DNA of 18,380 nucleotides. Origin: Gymnopilus junonius (lineage: Eukaryota; Basidiomycota; Agaricomycetes; Agaricales; Galerinaceae). The position numbers and the translations under genes were made by a program. Shown here one piece after another: positions 9,015 through 18,380 of this stretch. How positions within the stretch are numbered: position 1 is the first letter of the stretch; every line of letters starts with the position of its first letter. A model generated the notes under the pieces. That model was not told where the DNA came from. It worked only from the letters and a program-made list of their open reading frames with translations, and searched no databases. The stretch is from positions 1-18,380 of the forward strand of contig JADNYJ010000614.1 of the NCBI GenBank assembly GCA_015501075.1. The letters are read 5' to 3'.

Positions 9015-9719
9015 ATGGGCTCGTTCCCTCAACACTTTTTTTCGGCTCATTGTCGCCTCCCTATGTATCTCGACCGTAGGGATGGTTTTCGGGGCTCTGA
9101 CAATCGACCTCTCGCCAATTGTATGGTTTATACCCGCCGTCATCGCCCTCACTTTCATTTACAACACCTTTATTCTTCTCGTGGCCAGCGCGGAGACGTA
9201 TAACAGTCCACGATTATATTCACCCTCACCCATTGGATGCGCCTACTTTCTTACTTTTCTTTGGACTGCAAGCCTTGCGGCATCAACAGCAATCACTTTT
9301 TTACTATTTACCAACATTATTCGAACCACCGACGAAAGATCAAGATTTGGATGGCAATTATTGCAGGCGTCTCGCTATTGGAAGCAATACTGTTGGGTTT
9401 CGTAGCGATTATGTCTCATAGAGAGATGAAGCAAATTCGATACAAAAATAAGTGGAGGTGGCGAGTGGATATTGGTGGAGGGCATCCCTCTCAATGGAGG
9501 TCAGTTGGCTTCATTGTCACCCTTGAATCCAGGAAGCTCATCAATCTAATAGTATTGCAAAACCACAACCACTCGTATGAGAATGTCAAAGCACTTCCTT
9601 TGACTTTGCCTGCACGAACCCCGATGATGCGACGCCGTTCAATAAAATCACACCTTTCTTTTCGACACTCCTTTAAACTTTGCGCATTCGTTAGCCCACT
9701 ACATTCTTTTTATGTTTAA
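9015..9719 (+). pseudogene. Four-helix integral membrane protein, frame-disrupted
   Basis: The translation shows four hydrophobic segments: LIVASLCISTVGMVFGALTI (about 9043-9102), VWFIPAVIALTFIYNTFIL (about 9121-9177), GCAYFLTFLWTASLAAS (about 9238-9288) and AIIAGVSLLEAILLGFVAIM (about 9354-9413). The last is followed by a basic tail (REMKQIRYKNKWRWR). This layout resembles the small MARVEL-like membrane proteins common in basidiomycetes; that is inference from topology only. The first three segments are in one frame without a usable ATG. ATG at 9015 (MGSF) is one base out of frame with them, the shift falling in the CCC at about 9025. The fourth segment is in another frame, the shift lying near 9325-9340, where no GT-AG intron is visible. 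It is either a decayed gene or one carrying two sequencing indels. The true C-terminus is uncertain; the frame closes at 9719. Confidence 0.5.
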
Positions 9720-9880
9720 TTTATTGCTTCTTGGTGCAACACGAACACTTTATCCATTACCCAGACCCTTTCAATCGCCGATGATATAAATTCTCAAATT
9801 GCAGACTAATTTATTACAGGATTTATAGGTAGAGCCATGATTTACATCGCAGACAATAATGCCTAACTTTGCTCCGTAGT

Positions 9881-12772
9881 TTACTCAGGACCATTTCCCT
9901 CAGCTATGGCCTCAAGTTCTGCTGTTTTTTCTTTGGCGAGACCGGCTTCTTCGGCCATGACTGGCACTCCCAGCTGCAAAAGATTGAGATAGAGAGCTCG
10001 CGGTCGTCACAGCATATCAAGAACAGCCTCGACCCCTCTTTTTGAGCGCGTCGTTCGCACTAGTGACAGTCTGCAATTACCATAACAATTGATCAGTCAA
10101 TGTGCAGATGCCACAAATCAGAAGAAAGAATTTGAATTAAACATACGAGTGTGATCAAGCTGATTCTAGCCTGTGCTTCGTCGAGTTGAACAAGTAAAGA
10201 TGGTTCCCGTTCATGGTCTTCTCCTTGCTCGGGTTCCTCCTCTTCAGAGGTCTCAGGCATGTGAAGTTCGACTTCCCCAAAGTGGGCCTCAAGGAACATG
10301 GCTATTCTCTGAATGCGTACAACCGAAGCGTTGTCTTCTTCTGGATCGGCATGCGGATGGACATGATGTGTATGTTCGTGAGAATGAGCATTAGTCGTTA
10401 CTGCGGATGGGCGCGCCTGTCAGTCACTCCTGTCGGAGAGTAAACTATGGCTTACGTTTAACGGATGCTGGACTGGTGTCGATACCCGTAATGAGTGCTA
10501 AAGTTGAGTCAGCAATCATATCGTTACTAGAGCTCGACTCCCATTCCAAAGTCAACTCGTGTTCAGAGGTATGTTTAACATCAATTGCGCCCATAACCTG
10601 GGATGAGATTGGGTGAGATTGATTTGTCTTTAAGTTAAAGAAAAATGAGGCAGAACATACGCGCATAGTAGGAACACCATCTTGTCCAGACCCTCCTCAA
10701 CATTCCCATACATTCCTTCTAAATGCCATCGAACCAGAGACCAACCTACACCAAGTACGATTTTTTGCCCTCTGAGTGACCAATACACGTCGATAAGCCA
10801 GCGAAGTCGCGTAAATCACGAGGGTCGAGTAGAGTGTATGAATAGTCTTTCGCGACCAAACAATCCGGATATGACATCGTTTGCCTTCGGTGTCTTGTCA
10901 GCCAGAGTTCCGATAGCCTGCAAATAAAGAGCATTCATTAAACATATGCTTCCGTTTAGCGCTTCGTTGCCTTACCTTTGCTACCCGTTCACCACGGAAA
11001 GATAGATTCAATGTCTCCCAATTCCTTGGTGAATGGATTTTGACATCTTCGTCGCGTTCCTTATATCGAGAAGTCATCGCGGAGCGCAACCGACCCATAG
11101 CTGCCTGTTCACCATGCACCAATATCTAGCGTAGAAACTATTAGCACACAGGCTGCTTGCTATGGAGACAGCGAAAAAGACTCACAACATGCTGTGCCTT
11201 GACTTGCTCAATGAATTCTGAGTTCTGGGAATAATCGACATGGGCGCTGAACGAGATCTCGTCGACGGATATCTTTCTTGGAATTGTGGCTCCTTTCAGT
11301 GTAACAAACTCTTCCGGCTCAGACATGAGATCCTAAAGGTCGGAAGGATTGAGCCTTTGATCTCAAGATCGGTCCAGAGAGGAGGGGGGAAATGAATGTA
11401 CATTGAAGAAACTCTATATACATGAGATAGACTACAAAATTGGTTGAGACTCACCCTAGCCGGCGTTCCTTCAATCGAATATCCAGTAATGATAAGACCA
11501 TTTCGGGAATCAGGACACCAAAGTTCAAACAATTCTCGACTGGGTCCGATTTGCATGAACCCAGGACTAGCAAGGACAACACAAGGGGGACCCTCCGCGA
11601 TTTTCTTCTCCCATCCACGTGTTTGCGGAACGTTAGAGATATGTCTACAAGATACAGGAAGTGAATAAGAAGATTTGATAGAAATTGCAAAAAAATTTAC
11701 TTGAAAACAAATGGGTTATCACGTTTTGCAAACCTCGAGCGGATGTTTGAATTCATAGTGTGGATGTAAGTTTGATAAACGGCCATGCATTTCTTAGCCA
11801 GACTAGAAGCATAGTAAATTGGGACATTGTGCAGATCAGGATGTTTCTTCCAGTAATCTTCTAAGATGAGCATTAGTTCCTGGGCTCTACCCAGGGCAAA
11901 AGTCGGCAACAGAACGTGTCCATTTCGACGGATAATTGAATGGACTAGAGTCGTAAATCTAGCTTCCTTTTCTTCTCGCCCTTCTAGCGTGTGGACGCCG
12001 AACGTACTCTCGACAATGAGCACATCCGGTTTGATGGGGGGCAGCTCAGCCTTGACAAGATGCCGGTCTTCTTCTCGCGAGTAATCGCCGGTGTATAGAA
12101 TCTTGAGTCCGTAGATATCAATGAGAAACATACAAGCACCCAGGACGTGTCCAGCGTGATATGGGGTGAAGGAGACACCAGGGCATACAGTGATTAATTG
12201 ATGAGCAGAAACGGGGATAATGGACGCAAGAGACATTGTCATATCTAATGGAGAGAACAGAGCATCCGAAGTTGAGGAACTAGGAAGCGTCAGTTCAAAT
12301 ATTCATAGAAATAATAACCCAATTCGCACCCCATTCTTACATAGTCCTGCATCATGAATTTGTGGACTGCTTTGGTCGGATGTGTCATGTACACTTTACC
12401 CTTCCCGTCACGGAAATTGGTCTAAAAAGATTTTCAGCATCTATTCTTCTCGTAGGTAGCACAGGATGAACACCTTTTCAGTAATGTACGTCAAGGCAGC
12501 GGCGTGGTCCAAGTGAAAACTACACACGGCTCTCAATCCCATTCGCTCTCAAAATTGACCATGAATAAGCTCACTGAGTAATTAAAAGCGCATCGACTGT
12601 GCTCCAATCCAATTCATCAATAAAGGGCAACGAAGCCATCCCACTGTATGCAGGATGAACCCCAGCATCGCATACGATGGTCCGACCACGGTATTGAAGC
12701 ACGCAGCATGAGCGGCCCACCTCTTGGCCAGCACCAAGCATAGTTTACACTCAATGTAGGTGTGTCCGCCAT
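9881..12772 (-). CDS. YSH1: CPSF73/Ysh1 mRNA 3'-end processing endonuclease
   Basis: This is the zinc-dependent nuclease that cuts pre-mRNA before polyadenylation in the nuclear CPF/CPSF complex. Exons I can phase: 12772-12575, 12519-12474, 12421-12330, 12279-11701, 11644-11455, 11332-11186, 11125-10976, 10917-10661, 10597-10456, 10416-10147, 10070-9881. Metallo-beta-lactamase motifs are intact: GAGQEVGRSC, THFHLDHAAAL (spanning intron 1), YHAGHVLGA and LYTGDYSREEDRH. Beta-CASP motifs follow: VESTFG, FSAHVDY and VHGEQ. The C-terminal domain includes VGWSLVRWHLEGMYG and LEAHFGEVELHMPE. About 750 residues fits the family (human 684, yeast 779). ATG at 12772 is chosen because MADTPTLS suits the family, but it is one base out of frame with MLGAGQ; ATG at 12741 is the alternative. 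Further frameshifts sit near 10858, 10780, 10761-10766, 10683, 10033 and 10008. The 39-nt intron at 10455-10417 does not join in phase. Given the conserved protein, sequence indels are more likely than decay. Confidence 0.93.
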
Positions 12773-12939
12773 TTCTAACACCCAAACAATGTTTCCGTGG
12801 TGATATGATAGTGGTGGTTTGGAACACAGGAACAAGCTGCTAATTCAACGACAAGTCAAACCCGGGAAAACTTACGTAATGACTAAATTATTTCTGTTCA
12901 CCGTCGCGGGCTCTTCGTCCTTGATCTCTCTCTCTAAAG
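12773..12939. promoter_or_regulatory. Shared divergent promoter region
   Basis: Only 167 bp separates the CPSF73/Ysh1 start (12772, minus) from the start of the basic protein gene (12940, plus), so both promoters must lie here or overlap the genes. The part next to 12940 carries a pyrimidine stretch (TTGATCTCTCTCTCTAAAG, 12921-12939), a common feature in front of fungal housekeeping gene starts. I see no TATA box. Confidence 0.5.
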
Positions 12940-13661
12940 ATGGCTCAATCGAAACGACCAAGAGGCATTGGAAATGAAGGGAAGAAAAAAACCTCCGCAA
13001 AACAGGCAGTAAAGAAGAAATACATATCCAACAAGTCACGTAACGACGACTTGCGTGAAAAATTGGATCGTGAAGCTATTTCATTGAACACTGTATGTTC
13101 AATGTACCTACGTTCTTGTAAAAATCTATATTCATGGTCTCTTTTATTACAGTTGAGAGCTGTTAAAGATCCTCGGCCCAGCGTTCAACCTACGTCAATG
13201 GACGTCACTGAGTCGGAACCTTTGGCGGACCTTGAGGCTATCCTTCGCAAACTATGACCAGAACCTTTGCAAGGTCGTCGACAAGATGAAAACAAGCATT
13301 CCGTTCACCTATCAGGAGCGAAGTAACTTTTACAGACGATCCCCTTGATTCACAGGATGCCACAGTGCGTTCAGCCTTGAAATCCACTTCTGTGTTTTCG
13401 ACAGGCGGTACCAAGTACAGTCGTTTTCAGACTGAGATTGGTAACCCTCTGCGTTACCTCAAACCCTTATTCTGCGGCAATACGTTGCTGTTGTTTTGCT
13501 AGAAGCTGGCAGGCTGCCATCAACCCGATGCTCTTCCTTTCGCACCTCATGTCACTATCCGGCCATTCAACATTCGTCCCAAGCACCCTGTTACCAAAAC
13601 ATTAAACAATTCCAACACACCGAGAGGATATATTGTATTCATGGTCAATATACCTACGTAA
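12940..13661 (+). CDS. Small basic protein, unknown function (frames disrupted)
   Basis: ATG at 12940 (context AAAGATGGC) opens a 51-codon lysine-rich first exon with GKKKTSAKQAVKKKY, a likely nuclear or nucleolar targeting stretch. A 60-nt GT-AG intron (13093-13152) follows. Exon 2 reads LRAVKDPRPSVQ and ESEPLADLEAIL and closes at TGA 13255-13257, but coding character goes on in other frames: NYDQNL near 13254-13270, then TFTDDPLDSQDATVRSALKS from about 13330 to 13391. A second GT-AG intron fits 13441-13502, and the third exon runs to TAA at 13659-13661. So there are about two frame changes between 13245 and 13310. I do not recognise the family; the basic N-terminus and acidic middle would suit a ribosome-biogenesis or RNA-binding factor, but that is a guess. 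It is divergent from CPSF73/Ysh1 and convergent with the next gene. Confidence 0.6.
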
Positions 13662-14024
13662 CTACTTACTAGCTAAGTGAATAGGGTCGTAACGTGAATG
13701 AGCAGATCAATGCTATAAAAAACTACAGGCTGTGGAACTACAAGCACAGAACAAGACTACAGCAATCGTCCGTGAACACCAGAATCATGAGTTGGGGGTA
13801 ACAAAGAAAAAAAAGGTATTCAGAAGTGGAGCAGAGAGCAGAGAAAACAAAAAGAAAACAGAAGAGGACTAAAATGTGATCATGGTCTACAATAGTAAGA
13901 GGCGGGCAGCTTCTAGGAACCTCTGGTGGTCCATGAGAGTGAAGGAACTCAAGCAGGGAAACAAAGCGAAGAAGAACGAAGGAAACGTAGAAGAAATGTG
14001 GCGTAACCCGCATCCAAACATCAC
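13662..14024. other. Convergent 3' intergenic region
   Basis: About 360 bp between two convergent genes, expected to hold both polyadenylation sites. It is A-rich on the plus strand (13800-13870). A minus-strand frame at 13738-14043 is open but low in complexity (runs of F, L and V) and I do not believe it codes. Confidence 0.5.
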
Positions 14025-17000
14025 TTAGCTCATATCCTCCCAAGCAGGCCTAGGAGCATTGATCGACAACTTGCCAAGCTGCTTCCTCTGCCTCAGATTC
14101 TTCACCTCGGTATTAATCAGATCTCTCAACCTCTCAAGGTCCACACTCCGTTCAGCACGAGACCCCATAAGGACATTGCGCCAAATACCAGCGGCCGCGA
14201 CCGCGTTGTCGATGGGGAGTTGAAGGGGGCGATGGAGCCTAACCATCTTCTGCATGAGGTGGTCTGGGCTGGGATACATTGTGTTTGGCCAGGCTACGCG
14301 GATTGCGAACCACCATCCGAGGGGCTGGTAAAAAGACATTTATCAGTGTCGGTTCGCTTTTGAGTAATTATTAACTCACTCGACCATCGGGGAGTGTCCG
14401 CTCGGGATAACAATCATATGTGGTGAGGGAACCCTCAGGAAGGGAGAACCTGCAAAAAGCCATACATTAAACAGAATGACTCCGAAGCCAACAATGAACA
14501 ACATACCTATGAACCACCCAATGGTTTGGATCCGATCGATGTTTCGCAAGCACTACAATCAACCGCGGCATACCCTCCAATCCAAACGGTGCCCATAGAT
14601 CCTTCAACATCCCACAAGCATCTCCATGCCGTCCATTAAACACCGCATTGCTAATAGCATCAGCCATGTTAGGAGGCACAAACAGCCTATCCACCACTCC
14701 TTGCGGGCTGTCCGTCAATCGGGCACGTACATATCGCTTGTAGGCCTGCGTCGACCAGATACTCAAAGCCACTTCATCAACTTGTTGGCCCCGCGTTGTG
14801 CTGTTCAGTGCCTGCTCTAACTCACTCATAGGCCAGATGATAGCCCAGTTGAGCAGCCGAGCATGGATTTTCTGCCACGGTGGTAACTGCTGCGCATCTG
14901 TGCTATAGTCGACGGTGTTCCACGGTCCTTGTGGTTGGACAGCCATCTCTGGCTTAGCTTCGGATGGTAATTCGGGTAAAGGTGGAGAATTGGAACGATG
15001 TTCATCCTCATGATACGCATCGCCATTGGTATCAGGAATTGTAGGCGGATTTGATGCAGGGATATGACCATTCTCTTCAAAATCGTCGCGATCGTCATGC
15101 TGGGCAACCTCCCAAGATTTATGCGAAAGTTGACTTCCATGGGGTTTTTGCCTTAGCTTGTACAGTTCTTCTTCTAGACATTGTTGGCCAGGGGAATCAT
15201 CTCGTCCATTCTCTGGCATCTCATAGGCACTACGAGGAGCAGAGCGCGTCTCGCCGTCCGTGGTATGATGTCGGGGAGTCTCCGTCATCTCATCAAAGTC
15301 GCGCACGTTGCCGTCATCATCAAGTAGCATCTCCGTCTCTGGCGCTTGGTACATCGAGTCCGCCATGGTTCCGGTCTGGATGTTGACAGTCTGCGTCATG
15401 GGTGTATGGGTAGTTTCATCGGGTTCATACGCGAACCGAGAGTTACCGTTGAAGGACCTATCTGGCGACTTCAGACCTTCAATCTTGGGCCCAAGACTTT
15501 CAATTCGCTGTTGCATAAGTACAATCTCTCTCTTGAGATCAGAAGCCCATTGGGGTGGTTCCTAGCCAAAGATGAGAAAAAAAGGGATCCGAGAGGTAAA
15601 TATAATTACCTCAGAATCATATCCTTGACGAAGATGCACACTAGGGTCATGGTCGTGATATGATTTACGATATTTATTATAGACTAAAAAAAGATGAAGA
15701 AAATTAATGACATCCTTTTTATATTGATATGAAGGTATAAGTACCTCGTGATCATATTTCATCCCAAGTTCTTGATCCTCTGCCTTACAGCTTTCCTCAA
15801 CGCTTTCTTCACAAATTCATGTTGATTGGGGTCATTTTCCTGGTGCAGGAGAACGCACAATTCCATATCATGGAAATGACCAGGTTCATCTGGATCCAGC
15901 GGAGCGGCGTATATTGACGTTCTAGGAGTTCGAGCTAGGGCCTCATTCACGATGCGGGCTTCTTCAGCATCCAAGCCTTCAGGGGAGTGAGGTCTACTTG
16001 GTGTAGGAGTGACATCTCTTTCTTGCTGAAGTCTGCTTGAACGAGATTGACGCGAGCCAACACTAGAAGGAGCCCTGCCGCCTTCCATTTGGGATAACGC
16101 CCTGCTTTGGCGAGATACGGGGGACGCGACTTTCGATGAGGCCTTCGAAGGCGACTTTGAAACGACAGAAGGCTCCTTCTCGGGCTCTTGGGGTATAATG
16201 AGGGAGCGACCTCTAGCTGCAGCATTTAGCAGATCTTCCTGAGTTGGCGCGTGGCGGTAAGGTGAAAAGGGGCGATTTTGATGGCCAGCACCTGCTCCTG
16301 CAGACATGACAGAGCCAGGAGGGGGGGAACGCGCTGCAAAAGCAAAAAAAGGCTTATCGGATGGATATATATTAAATATGATGTAATTTACGTACTGCCA
16401 TTGGCATAAGGTGATTTTGGCGCGAACATTTGCACCGTTTCCACCCTATGCGAGTTGGATGGGGAATCGGAAGGAGAAATTGAAGCAGCCTTTGAACGAG
16501 CACGTGATATTGGAGAGCTGGGACCTTCATAATGAGTGCCGTTGTCGCCCATTCTGCTTTCTGGCAGGGAGGATATACGGTGCCTTTGGTGACTCTGGAC
16601 CGCTGAGAAACAGGCGACCAGGGGCGCTGATCAGAGCCAAACTTGCTCTGAGGCTTGGGGGACTGCAAAATGGAAGCAGCAATAAGTATTGAGGAAATGA
16701 GGGGAGGCGAAAGTTCTCACGCACGGTTGTCAAATCGCGTTCAGAAGACTTGGATTGAGTAGCACGGGAAGGAGGCTGAACATCAATATTTACGGAAGTT
16801 TGCCGGGGAGTTCCGCCGCCCTCCGCTTGTCCTGACGTCAATCCCGCTGGATATGCTGATTGTCCTCCTTCCGTCAGTCCAGTCCCGTTCTGTCCACCGT
16901 TCACAATGTTCGCCCAATCTGGCTGCGCAGTAATTAAGTCCCCGAGCACACGACCTGCCGAGAGCACTCACGTTCCATGATCCCCGCGCATAGGGATTAC

Positions 17001-17665
17001 TCGAGACTCCCTGCTGATCCTCTGTTGGAAGAGGTCCGAAGTTACCAAACGAGGGCCCGGAGGATGGGTAATGAGCACCCGGTGGATCGTTCGGGCCAGG
17101 CTCGTGCTACACAAATAGTTCAAAAAATTTTCAGTGCCAGAGGCAAATCGGTTTAGACCCACTATAGGCTCTCCTAGTTCCGACCGTATCCCTTCCTGGA
17201 CGTTCGAATCTGCATCTTCGTTATCAAGCTCGACGTGTCCATTCGTTTTCACTATAGTCTGTTGCGGGGAGAAAAGACCAGCGCCTGGATCAATTAGTGT
17301 GTCGCTGGCTTTGCTCCTTGGCGCAGGTGAGAACAACTGGGCTGGTGTATGTTGACCATTGCCGTTGTACATGAATTCAGCTTTTCGGTATTCGTCTGGG
17401 TCTACCGCCGAGCGGGGAGGAATATTGTCAGGCTCTCCTACGTTGGCCATGCCTTCCAAGTAGCCTAGAACTGCACAAGGGGTTCAGTCGCATGAGCAGC
17501 ACCACCAGCACAAGATGGCCGTACCTTTCTCGGTGGGCTCTGCGTGAGGAAAAAAATCAGAAAATCTTGATCTTGAACTCCAGTGCAAAGCGTTTGGACT
17601 CACGCGGTGTGATGGATCGTAGTTGAATGCGGTGGAATACGCCGTCTTGGTCTTGTTCTGACATT
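14025..17665 (-). CDS. Large low-complexity/coiled-coil protein with Ulp1-like C-terminal domain
   Basis: Eleven exons can be phased: 17665-17604, 17539-17525 (15-nt microexon), 17470-17163, 17106-16972, 16922-16725, 16662-16396, 16333-15745, 15683-15610, 15561-14507, 14449-14380, 14324-14025; about 1,020 residues. The first two thirds are Ser/Pro/Gln-rich and probably disordered. A helical block with KKALRKAVRQRIKNLG and LKREIVLMQQRIESLG lies near 15500-15800. An acidic linker leads to a folded C-terminus: WAIIWPMSELEQALNSTTRG, VDRLFVPPNMADAISN, PNHWVVHRFSLPEG, TTYDCYPERTLPDG, then LQLPIDNAVAAAGIWRNVL. The last part recalls the His-Asp-Gln-Cys order of C48 (Ulp1/SENP) proteases, with alanine at the cysteine position. 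I recall similar uncharacterised agaricomycete proteins. Frameshifts are needed near 17641, 16570 and 15770 and at the 15683 splice. Function unknown; a non-catalytic ubiquitin-like-binding role is speculation. Confidence 0.75.
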
Positions 17666-18067
17666 TGGGTATGGATAAGTTGTGGAGTATTTGGCGTGTA
17701 AGATATCGCGGTCGTAAAAATAGCGTAAAATGGTGAATATTAGCAGGAGAGAACAGAAAGTAGAGGTGTGGTATTTGGAGGGGTATGAGGGAAGAATTGG
17801 AATACTAGGGATATCGCAAACGAGAGTTAAAAGTGGACTCCGTTTCAGTAATTCGAACTGTGCACAAATAACATCAAATCGTGTCACAACACAATGCCCT
17901 CCGAATCAAACAAAAGGCTCCCATTATCGTTTTCACGCTAGTCTCTAACAGCTCACTTGCTAAGCACGAGGCCAATTGTTTTCTAACCCTGATCGTTATA
18001 TACTATGGGAAGTTCAGTAGGAATTCAACTTCCTGTCAGGAGTAGGTCACTAAGAAGACGGTTGGTC
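17666..18067. other. Divergent intergenic region
   Basis: About 400 bp between the start of the large minus-strand gene (17665) and the TATA box of the next plus-strand gene. Short frames here (17600-17887 minus, 17730-17948 plus) have no recognisable features and are probably chance. It should contain the promoter of the 17665 gene. Confidence 0.45.
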
Positions 18068-18075
18068 TATAAATA
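18068..18075 (+). promoter_or_regulatory. TATA box (TATAAATA)
   Basis: TATAAATA lies 57 bp before an ATG in a good context (GCCACCATGA, ATG at 18132). Such spacing allows a transcript start about 30 bp downstream and a short leader, as in strongly or conditionally expressed fungal genes. Confidence 0.6.
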
Positions 18076-18131
18076 GGGTCGGGTCTATTGTCCCGTGAAG
18101 GCGATAGCTGGGCGAGAGTCAACACGCCACC

Positions 18132-18380
18132 ATGATTTCGTCAAACGCGCAACAGCCCTTCGCTTATTTCGCGGTCTTAAATCAAATCACATCGCTTTGT
18201 TGATCCATAGCCCTCAAATAGCAATGAATTTTCCCGGAAAGGCTCGCGAGAAGATGATCGAAAGTGAGACATTTTTTGCCGACCTACCTACCCAATTTGG
18301 TCTCGGATTTGCCTTGTGTTACAGTGCGCTCTGCTTCCGAAGGGGCCATAAAAATATAACAGGAGTGTATTATCAAAATA
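18132..18380 (+). CDS. 5' part of an unidentified gene, running off the right edge
   Basis: The TATA box at 18068 and the near-perfect start context at 18132 mark a gene start. The frame from 18132 begins MISSNAQQPF and closes at TGA 18201-18203, so an intron or an indel must intervene. A second ATG at 18224 (MNFPGKAREKMIE) opens a frame that stays open to the window end. A GT-AG intron of 61 nt (18264-18324, GTGAGA...TTACAG) matches the size of introns in the neighbouring genes. I cannot decide which exon structure is right with so little sequence, and I do not recognise the product. Confidence 0.45.

Noticed and set aside
11333..11454. The 122-nt intron of CPSF73 as two introns with a small exon between
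   Set aside because: The flanking exons join in phase as TPAR/DLMSEPEE, exactly as the family requires, so no extra exon is needed.
13738..14043. Minus-strand ORF of 101 codons between the convergent genes
   Set aside because: Repetitive Phe/Leu/Val composition arises from the A/G-rich opposite strand; it overlaps the stop of the large gene and has no ATG-supported conserved features.
14580..14660. NGRHGDACGML in the large gene as the catalytic DCG motif of a Ulp1 protease
   Set aside because: It lies before the His-Trp strand, whereas in C48 proteases the cysteine comes last. A circular permutation is possible but there is no positive evidence.
1..18380. tRNA, rRNA, CRISPR arrays, riboswitches, prokaryotic operons
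   Set aside because: I looked for them and saw none; spliced genes and a LINE point to a eukaryotic nuclear genome.

Overview
The window looks like nuclear DNA of a filamentous fungus, most likely a basidiomycete (Agaricomycetes). Its genes are split by many short GT-AG introns (mostly 48-64 nt). It carries a clear CPSF73/Ysh1 mRNA 3'-end endonuclease gene, and a fungal-type non-LTR retrotransposon. Assignment to basidiomycetes is inference from intron density, gene style and recalled resemblance of one gene to an agaricomycete protein family.

Layout. Positions 145-6537 are one complete Tad1-like LINE on the + strand: 5' UTR, gag-like ORF1 with CCHC knuckles, ORF2 with endonuclease, reverse transcriptase, RNase H and a C-terminal zinc knuckle, 3' UTR, and a 22-A tail. 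It is bounded by a perfect 12-bp target-site duplication (133-144 and 6538-6549). If the element and one copy of the duplication are removed, a - strand reading frame reads straight across the junction and resembles the N-terminus of a fungal delta-12 fatty acid desaturase. The LINE therefore sits inside a desaturase exon, whose remainder lies beyond the left edge. From 6713 to about 9014 the DNA is mostly non-coding, with one orphan ORF and a hairpin. At 9015-9719 (+) is a frame-disrupted four-helix membrane protein. CPSF73/Ysh1 runs on the - strand (12772-9881, about 11 exons). It shares a 167-bp divergent promoter region with a small basic protein gene (12940-13661, +). That gene converges on a large - strand gene (17665-14025, 11 exons, about 1,000 aa) that I read as a serine/proline-rich, coiled-coil protein. 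Its C-terminal domain resembles a Ulp1/SENP (C48) fold in which the catalytic cysteine seems to be replaced. At the right edge a TATA box (18068) precedes the start of a further + strand gene that runs off the window.

Two themes stand out. First, a recent-looking LINE insertion splits a lipid-desaturation gene. Second, single-base frameshifts occur in nearly every long coding region, including the normally essential CPSF73, while splice sites and protein motifs are otherwise intact. This suggests uncorrected indels in the assembly at least as much as real decay, so frameshift-based 'pseudogene' calls here should be read with caution.
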